Assembly: GCF_000568815.1 (NCBI RefSeq)
Contig: NZ_CP007201.1
Location: 3,109,654-3,173,653 of the forward strand
Reading direction: 5' to 3'
DNA: 64,000 nt
Source: Sulfurospirillum multivorans DSM 12446
GTDB lineage: Bacteria > Campylobacterota > Campylobacteria > Campylobacterales > Sulfurospirillaceae
A program made the translations under genes and the position numbers. The stretch's first letter is position 1. Every line of letters starts with the position of its first letter. Of the stretch, positions 58,089 through 64,000 are shown one piece after another. The notes below the pieces were generated by a model, which ran no database searches, was not told the DNA's origin, and was given only the letters and a program-made list of their open reading frames with translations.

Positions 58089-58104
58089 TGGAATGAGTAT
58101 TGCT
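58089..58104 (+). promoter_or_regulatory. Sigma-54 promoter of fliK operon
   Basis: TGGAATGAGTATTGCT has the GG-N10-GC spacing of -24/-12 elements, 43 bases before the fliK start. Hook-stage genes of Campylobacterota are usually RpoN-dependent. Confidence 0.75.
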
Positions 58105-58146
58105 TGTTAAAAGTGTGAAATTATCTCTAAAATAAATTGTAAGGCA

Positions 58147-59694
58147 ATGATGATGCAAAATCTTCTCTCTTTTGTGCAGGCTTCAAGCGCGCTACCCGTA
58201 GCTTCAGTATCGACAGAAGCGATGAAAAGCGAGAGCGGTGATGGCTCGTTTTCTGAGAGTTTTTTCTCAATGATTCTTGGACAATACGCAAGTGAAGAAG
58301 AGCAAACACCACTGAGCGAAACAGCACTTCCTGTGACAACACAAGAAAATGATACGCTTGAACTTCTCAGCAGTGAAGGCGAAGCAAAAAGCATTGATGA
58401 ACATTTATTGGAAGACCTTTTAAGTGTGGTAAGCACACTCCAAGACGATCCAACAGCAACGGTTTTCCCAACACTTAATGCCTCTTCAAGTTTAGAAAAA
58501 TTAGTGGCGAGTGAAACAACGCGCCAAGAATTTGCCAGTGTTAAAAACGTAAGCGATCTATTGGCATTATCGCAAAAATACAACCTTGGATTGGAAAAAC
58601 TTACCATCTCAACCGAAAGTGCTCAAAGCCTTCAAGCCAAGTTTCCAACACTGGCTGAAAATAACTTTTTTGATGATTTGCAAACAGCCCTTACGACCGC
58701 ACAAAGCACGACTCAAAGTGATGTAAGCCTCTCTACAACGGCTTCGAGTGTTATGAGTTTGCTCGATAAACAATCCACTCAAACACAAACATCCTCTAAA
58801 TCTTCGATGTTAAGCGAGCTTATCTCCAAAGAGAATTTAAGCACCCAAACCGATGGTGAGGTAGAATCACTCGAAGTAAACGAAAAACAACAAACCGTGC
58901 AAGCAATTCAAGAAGAGACAACCGAAACGTCTACCAAACCTTTAGATACGCTTCTTCAAAAAGTAACCAATGCTAACGAAACTAAAAAAACACTCACGGC
59001 AGAAAATGCAAGCCTCAGTAGCGATGATACCTCCGTGGAAACATCCACAACACGTGTCAATGAAGTACCTGTTGAACGTGTGCAAACGGAAGACGAGAGT
59101 ATTGATAGTGTGTTAACCACCCTTAAAACCGATAAAACTTCTGATGAAGCGGCGGAAGAGGAGATTGCACTCAGCCAAAAAATCGTAAGCAGTGAAGAGA
59201 GTGAAACCACATCAACCTCATCAGAGGATTCACAATCCACATTGGAGATTAAAAATGATCTTAAAACAACGCTCAGACAAGAGATAACATCCAAAACAGC
59301 TACGGTTAAAGAGAGCCTCAATCAATTTGCAAGTGATCTTCAAGAGAAGATTGATGCGTACAAACCGCCTATTATGAAGGTTGAACTCTCCTTAAGTCCT
59401 CAAAGTTTAGGCGATGTTGATGTCACGCTTTTAACCAGAGGCAACAATTTACATGTAACGATTTCGTCCAACACCAGCACGATGTCACTCTTTACGCAAA
59501 ACCAAAATGATGTTAAAAGTGCCCTGATCAATATGGGCTTTACCAATTTAGAGATGAACTTTAGCGATCAAAACAACAAAGAACAAGCACAGCAAAATCA
59601 AAAAAACAGTAGTGGAAGTTCAGATGAATTTACCACAGAATCAAGTGAAGAAGAGACAACCCTTTTAGAGATTGTCATTCCTCAATACGTCTAA
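58147..59694 (+). CDS. fliK: Flagellar hook-length control protein FliK
   Basis: 515 residues. Long Ser/Thr/Glu-rich low-complexity region (about 30-400), then a C-terminal FliK domain with MKVELSLSPQSLGDVDVTLL and NNLHVTISSNTSTM. Such proteins measure the hook and switch the export gate. The start may be one of three tandem ATGs. It is first in an operon with flgD and flgE. Confidence 0.8.
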   Translation: MMMQNLLSFVQASSALPVASVSTEAMKSESGDGSFSESFFSMILGQYASEEEQTPLSETALPVTTQENDTLELLSSEGEAKSIDEHLLEDLLSVVSTLQDDPTATVFPTLNASSSLEKLVASETTRQEFASVKNVSDLLALSQKYNLGLEKLTISTESAQSLQAKFPTLAENNFFDDLQTALTTAQSTTQSDVSLSTTASSVMSLLDKQSTQTQTSSKSSMLSELISKENLSTQTDGEVESLEVNEKQQTVQAIQEETTETSTKPLDTLLQKVTNANETKKTLTAENASLSSDDTSVETSTTRVNEVPVERVQTEDESIDSVLTTLKTDKTSDEAAEEEIALSQKIVSSEESETTSTSSEDSQSTLEIKNDLKTTLRQEITSKTATVKESLNQFASDLQEKIDAYKPPIMKVELSLSPQSLGDVDVTLLTRGNNLHVTISSNTSTMSLFTQNQNDVKSALINMGFTNLEMNFSDQNNKEQAQQNQKNSSGSSDEFTTESSEEETTLLEIVIPQYV

Positions 59695-59713
59695 CATATA
59701 AAAAGGATCTATT

Positions 59714-60412
59714 ATGGCAACAACCGGATATGAAAATCTTATTTCAGGCTCAAGCTCAAGCACAACAACCGCAAGTACGACAACGTCAACGTCATCCTCA
59801 TCGCTGAGTAACGATGACTTTTTAACCTTACTTGTCACCGAATTACAGTACCAAGATCCAACTGATCCTATGGATACAGAGACCATTTTAACGCAAACTT
59901 CACAGCTAGCATCGATTGAAGCCGCTCAAAATACAGCCGATTCTTTGGATGAGCTCTCCGAACAATTGCAATCCTCAACCACCTTTAATGCGGTTTCGTC
60001 CATTGGTAAAATGGCAAGTTTGGGATCTAACTATATCACCTACACAGGAAGCGATGATATCTCCTTTGAGGTCTACTTCCCCAATGAAATTTCAGATGGA
60101 ACACTCACCATTGCCGACTCTGATGGTAATGTGGTAAGAACGATCGACTTAGGCGATGAAGCCAAAGGAGAAAGTGGCATTGTCACCATCACCTGGGATG
60201 GACTCGATGATGAGGGTAATCAAGTGGATGAAGGCTATTACAGTGTGGGTGCAACGTATATTGACCCTGAAGGCGCTTCGGATACAACAGTGTTAGGTGT
60301 TTATCCAATCGAATCTGTTTACTACGACGATGGCGTGATCAAGCTAAAACTTGGTTCAAACTACTACAATATTGATGAAGTCGTTGAAATTTATGCAAAA
60401 AGTGAATCGTAA
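59714..60412 (+). CDS. flgD: Flagellar hook cap protein FlgD
   Basis: 232 residues. N-terminal LSNDDFLTLLVTELQYQDPT and DPMDTETILTQTSQLASIEA are the FlgD signature. A FlgD-type Ig-like domain follows (about 110-200). It scaffolds hook assembly and is lost after completion. AAAAGGA precedes the ATG. Confidence 0.92.
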   Translation: MATTGYENLISGSSSSTTTASTTTSTSSSSLSNDDFLTLLVTELQYQDPTDPMDTETILTQTSQLASIEAAQNTADSLDELSEQLQSSTTFNAVSSIGKMASLGSNYITYTGSDDISFEVYFPNEISDGTLTIADSDGNVVRTIDLGDEAKGESGIVTITWDGLDDEGNQVDEGYYSVGATYIDPEGASDTTVLGVYPIESVYYDDGVIKLKLGSNYYNIDEVVEIYAKSES

Positions 60413-60424
60413 AAAGGATAGACC

Positions 60425-62107
60425 ATGAATACCTCTTTTTACAATAGCATCTCTGGTGTAGTCAGTAGCCAATTCTATATCGATGTTGTTGGCAATAATA
60501 TTGCAAATGTGAATACCAATGGCTTTAAAAGCAGCACAGCTGAGATCACATCACTTTTTTCGAGCATTCTCTCAAGTTCCACCGCCTCCACCAATGATAT
60601 TGGTATGGGCGCATCCAGTCAAACCACGGCACTTAATATGACCCAAGGCTCACTTCAAGGAACCGATAACACGTTTGACTTAGCACTTGAAGGTGAGGGA
60701 TGGTTTGGTGTTTTGGGTGCAGATGGAACAACGTATTACACCCGTGCGGGTAGTTTTTCACTGGATGGCAATGGTAATCTTGTGGATGGTGATGGAAACT
60801 ATCTTATGGTCACGCGTGGCGATAATATGACAGAAACAACCTTAGATGCAGAGACCCTTAAAGGATTTGGTTCCACAGATACAACACTACAGGCCTACGC
60901 CATTACGGAAATGGATGATATAGCACTTGGAAATGTAGGAGACCAAACTAAAGTGGCGCTTCCTTTAATACTCTACTATGCTCCCGTTGCAACCACAGAA
61001 GCCTCTTATGGCGCCAATCTTGATCCAACCGTAACGGTGGATAGCGTTAACGTTGATTTGGATGCGGCGGATTATCCCTCAACCGTAACGCCTAGCACAA
61101 CAGGAACCATTAACCTCAGTGGTACGGTTTCAAATACAACAGCAGCGCTTGACCCTCAAGAGGGCGATGTTGTTATTATCACCTTAACCGATGCAGATGG
61201 CTTAACACAAACGATCAATGCCAAACTCGATGAAAACTTAGCATGGTCTCTTTCCGATTACGATGTAAGTGGGCTAAATACCTCATCGGATCTAACCGTT
61301 ACGTCGGCTGTACTTCAAACATCCCAAGAAGTTGCCAATGAAGAGCACTTTACGATGACCGTTATTGGGCCTGATGGAGACAAAGATATTTTAGATATGA
61401 CCTTTACCAAAGTGGTTCCACAAGGCGAAGAGGGAACCACATGGAATGCTGTTGCCAATATTTACAGCTATTACGAAGAGTATGACAGTACAAAAACGTA
61501 CGATACCTCTTTATATTATGTCAACGAATCGACTAAAAAAGTGTATGAAATTGTGGATTCGCAAACGGGTGCACTCACCTTTAACAGTGATGGTTCACTT
61601 GCAAGTAACACAGTTCCAACGCTCAACAATGGTGGCACTGCTTTAACGCTAGATCTGGGAACCGTTGGTAGTTTCGATGGTATGATCTCAAGCACCAGCA
61701 TTGAAAAATCCAATATCGCAGATTACAATGGTTCCGTAGAAGGGTACTTAACCGCCTATGATGTCGATGAAAATGGTAATGTCGTTGCAACCTTTAGCAA
61801 TGGAAAAAGTTCAGCTGTTGCTAAAATTGCGGTCTATCACTTTCAAAATGACCAAGGCTTAACCCAAGTTTCCTCAACTCTTTTTGCAGAGTCTGCTAAC
61901 AGTGGTGATCCTATTTTTTATACGGATGCTGATGGAAATACAGTTTTAGGATCCTCCATTGCCAATCAAACGCTTGAAACCAGTAATACGGATCTTGCAA
62001 CTGCCCTCACCGAGCTTATTATTATTCAAAAATCGTTTGGTGCGAGTGCTAAAGGCATTACGACCAGCGATGAGATGCTTCAAAATGCAATCAACATGAA
62101 GCAGTAA
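60425..62107 (+). CDS. flgE: Flagellar hook protein FlgE-type (first)
   Basis: 560 residues. N-terminal rod/hook motif DVVGNNIANVNTNGFKSSTA and the C-terminal block LATALTELIIIQKSFGASAK are the standard axial-protein ends; GEGWFGVLGADGTTYYTRAG is the usual FlgE/FlgF/FlgG D1 block. Length fits a hook protein. It is 12 bases after flgD. A second, larger hook-type gene follows. Confidence 0.85.
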   Translation: MNTSFYNSISGVVSSQFYIDVVGNNIANVNTNGFKSSTAEITSLFSSILSSSTASTNDIGMGASSQTTALNMTQGSLQGTDNTFDLALEGEGWFGVLGADGTTYYTRAGSFSLDGNGNLVDGDGNYLMVTRGDNMTETTLDAETLKGFGSTDTTLQAYAITEMDDIALGNVGDQTKVALPLILYYAPVATTEASYGANLDPTVTVDSVNVDLDAADYPSTVTPSTTGTINLSGTVSNTTAALDPQEGDVVIITLTDADGLTQTINAKLDENLAWSLSDYDVSGLNTSSDLTVTSAVLQTSQEVANEEHFTMTVIGPDGDKDILDMTFTKVVPQGEEGTTWNAVANIYSYYEEYDSTKTYDTSLYYVNESTKKVYEIVDSQTGALTFNSDGSLASNTVPTLNNGGTALTLDLGTVGSFDGMISSTSIEKSNIADYNGSVEGYLTAYDVDENGNVVATFSNGKSSAVAKIAVYHFQNDQGLTQVSSTLFAESANSGDPIFYTDADGNTVLGSSIANQTLETSNTDLATALTELIIIQKSFGASAKGITTSDEMLQNAINMKQ

Positions 62108-62134
62108 GTATCGTTAAAGTAACAAAAAATAAAA

Positions 62135-62150
62135 TGGAATAAAAATTGCT
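62135..62150 (+). promoter_or_regulatory. Sigma-54 promoter of the second hook gene
   Basis: TGGAATAAAAATTGCT with GG-N10-GC, 48 bases before the next ATG. It is nearly the same as the fliK promoter. Confidence 0.75.
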
Positions 62151-62198
62151 TTTAAAAAGTACAAATACCCCTAAGAAGATAAGACTAAAGGATACGCT

Positions 62199-64000
62199 AT
62201 GATGAGAGGACTCTGGGCCGGCGTTACCGGATTACAAGCACATCAAGTTGCAATGGATACTGAAGCTAACAACATTGCAAACGTTAATACAACAGGTTAT
62301 AAATATTCTCGTGCAAATTTTGCAACGCTTTTAAGCCAAACAACCTCCATTGCTACATCACCAACCGGTACACTGGGCGGGCAGAACGCAACTCAAATTG
62401 GTCTTGGAACCACTATTGCCACGGTCACAAAGATTTTTTCGCAAGGGTCTATCGAAACCACCGATAAAACAACCGATCTAGCCATTAGCGGCTCTGGCTT
62501 TTTCGTTGTTTCTCCTGATGCTGGAACCACGTACAAATATACCCGTAATGGCGATTTTGAATTTGATGCCGATGGTAACTTTGTAGATGGCAATGGCTAT
62601 ATCGTTCAAGGTTGGCTTAAAGATGAAGATACAGGGCTTATAGATACAACGTCACCTATTACGAATATTACCATTGCTCCAGGACTGACCACACCCGCAA
62701 GTGCTACCACTAAAGTAACCGTTAAAGCAACCCTTGATTCGGGAACGAGTGTGGGAACCAATAAAACATCGATCTATTCACTTGACTCCAACAGTGGTTG
62801 GGTTGATACCAATGGGGATGGTGTTAGACAAACAACAGAAATACACAATGAAGACGATACGGGCGATAATATTTTCGACACTGATTCGGATCTGATTGAG
62901 CGTGGTGTAGACTTTAGCGTTCTTTTTGATTCTGATGGTGAAGCACTTGGCGTGACCGAAGGTCAAGGTATGTGGGTCAGTTACGCCACGGCTAAAACCA
63001 GTTTTAACATTACCGCAGATACGTCCGGTACCACCACCATTAATATGACGATCAATGGTACAACGATTAGTGGTTCTATCTCTTCTTCAGATGATGATGA
63101 TGTTGCTGCTTACATTGCAAGCTTGATTAATGCACAAAAAGCTTCTACGGGGGTTGAAGCAACTGTAAGCAGTGGCAATAAAATTACCTTAAGTAATGAT
63201 AACTCAACCGGAACAACAGACGCAACCAAAAATATTAAATTAGTTCAAGGAAGTACCAACAGTGCCGTAGGAATCACTGACACTGAAGTTAATACCGCTT
63301 ACCAATATACTTATACTAGCTCCGCTTCATCATCCAATCCTAGTTATGATGATAGTATTGCAAGAACCTTTACCACCACGGAAGATTTAAGAGACGCCAT
63401 GCAAACCGATGCTAGACTCTATGTCGATTACACAGGAGATGGCACTGCGGATCTTAATGATGGTGCCTCTGTATCCGTCAATACTTCAGGACAATTTGTC
63501 ATCTCCAATCCAACGGGAGATGCGTTTAATACGGATGATGGTGATTATATTGAAACTGAAATTGTGACAGAAGTTAAATTTAATGAACTTCTAGAAAGTT
63601 CTTCACTCACCTTACCAGAAGATTCTGTCTTACCTGCAGGAGATTACATCTTTACAACCGATGTTACTATCAATGGTACAACTTACGCCGCTGGCGCAAC
63701 ACATACATTTGCAACAGCTATCACTTTAGACAGTGCTGTAACAATTCCACAAGGCACAACGGCTGATTTTATTCCAGCTGTAACCACCATAGCACTTCTT
63801 GCTGGAACCAATACGGCGCAAGCGACGTTTACAGAGACCTCTTTAAATTATGCCTTAACCAATAAAGATATTACCCTTTCCAGTGGTTCAATACTGCCTG
63901 CAGGCGACTACACCTTTAGTAGTGCTGTTACCATTAATGGCGTAACCTATGCAGCAGGCACCCACACACTCTCTGCCACAACATTGAGCAGTGATCTTAC
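62199..64000 (+). CDS. flgE: Large flagellar hook protein, N-terminal part
   Basis: The gene runs off the right edge; 600 residues are present. MMRGLWAGVTGLQAHQVAMD and NNIANVNTTGYKYSRANFAT are the axial N-terminus, and SGSGFFVVSPDAGTTYKYT follows as the D1 block. Variable domains then begin. From about residue 475, two similar units are seen: LPAGDYIFTTDVTINGTTYA and LPAGDYTFSSAVTINGVTYA, 89-90 residues apart. Campylobacter hook proteins are also large (over 800 residues), so this is likelier the main hook subunit. AAAGGA precedes the ATG by six bases. Confidence 0.85.
   Translation, partial: MMRGLWAGVTGLQAHQVAMDTEANNIANVNTTGYKYSRANFATLLSQTTSIATSPTGTLGGQNATQIGLGTTIATVTKIFSQGSIETTDKTTDLAISGSGFFVVSPDAGTTYKYTRNGDFEFDADGNFVDGNGYIVQGWLKDEDTGLIDTTSPITNITIAPGLTTPASATTKVTVKATLDSGTSVGTNKTSIYSLDSNSGWVDTNGDGVRQTTEIHNEDDTGDNIFDTDSDLIERGVDFSVLFDSDGEALGVTEGQGMWVSYATAKTSFNITADTSGTTTINMTINGTTISGSISSSDDDDVAAYIASLINAQKASTGVEATVSSGNKITLSNDNSTGTTDATKNIKLVQGSTNSAVGITDTEVNTAYQYTYTSSASSSNPSYDDSIARTFTTTEDLRDAMQTDARLYVDYTGDGTADLNDGASVSVNTSGQFVISNPTGDAFNTDDGDYIETEIVTEVKFNELLESSSLTLPEDSVLPAGDYIFTTDVTINGTTYAAGATHTFATAITLDSAVTIPQGTTADFIPAVTTIALLAGTNTAQATFTETSLNYALTNKDITLSSGSILPAGDYTFSSAVTINGVTYAAGTHTLSATTLSSDL

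Overview
The window looks like chromosome of a Campylobacterota (Epsilonproteobacteria) bacterium close to Sulfurospirillum. The evidence is two polysulfide/thiosulfate-reductase-type operons, repeated rhodanese proteins, a type II DMSO-reductase-family molybdoenzyme cluster, a PldA phospholipase, DUF3373-type porin, sigma-54-type promoters in front of flagellar hook genes, and low GC. The species call is inference from gene content, not from a search.

Layout. 1-3.9 kb: end of a DMT transporter, pldA, an RRM protein, moaC, a YbeD-like gene and a coiled-coil protein. 3.9-10.2 kb: a composite transposon bounded by two IS256-family copies in the same orientation, with one 8-bp target duplication (TCACACTA) around the whole unit. 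Its cargo is a small minus-strand gene set cut by the left IS, and a PIN-domain gene split by a third, nested IS. Removing the nested IS restores an in-frame PIN protein with two C-terminal membrane segments; a neighbour shares the membrane part and the C-terminal tail. 10.2-20.6 kb: a type II DMSO-reductase cluster (alpha, beta, gamma/cytochrome c, TorD chaperone, ferredoxin, rhodanese) with a divergent short Mrp ATPase. The alpha subunit carries an 8-bp tandem duplication that shifts the frame, and its only sensible start codon is ATA. 20.6-23 kb: outer-membrane protein and two cytochrome-c-like proteins without haem motifs. 23.3-28.6 kb: a complete rRNA operon (16S-Ile-Ala-23S-5S, minus strand). 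29-44 kb: a BAX-inhibitor-1 protein, then two psrABC-type operons, each followed by the same triple-rhodanese lipoprotein. The first of these is tandemly duplicated with a junction full of single-base deletions, probably an assembly fault. Between the operons lie a LysR regulator, a secreted protein and a third haemless cytochrome-like protein. 44.4-57.9 kb: bioC, a CHASE2 adenylate cyclase next to a phosphodiesterase-GAF-HD-GYP fusion, secG, a polysaccharide deacetylase, frr, pyrE, RDD and MFS membrane proteins, a FliL-like/DUF3137/LemA set and typA. 58-64 kb: fliK, flgD, flgE and the start of a second, large hook-type gene.

Themes. Respiration of sulfur compounds or oxyanions through Mo-bisPGD enzymes dominates, with rhodaneses probably handling sulfane sulfur in the periplasm. 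The palindrome TTACATGTAA occurs at 27 places I could find by eye, within genes and between them, far above chance; it reads as Leu-His-Val-Lys or Thr-Cys-Lys/Asn in coding sequence. It, the split PIN/membrane gene and the cyclic-nucleotide gene pair are the most unusual signals here.
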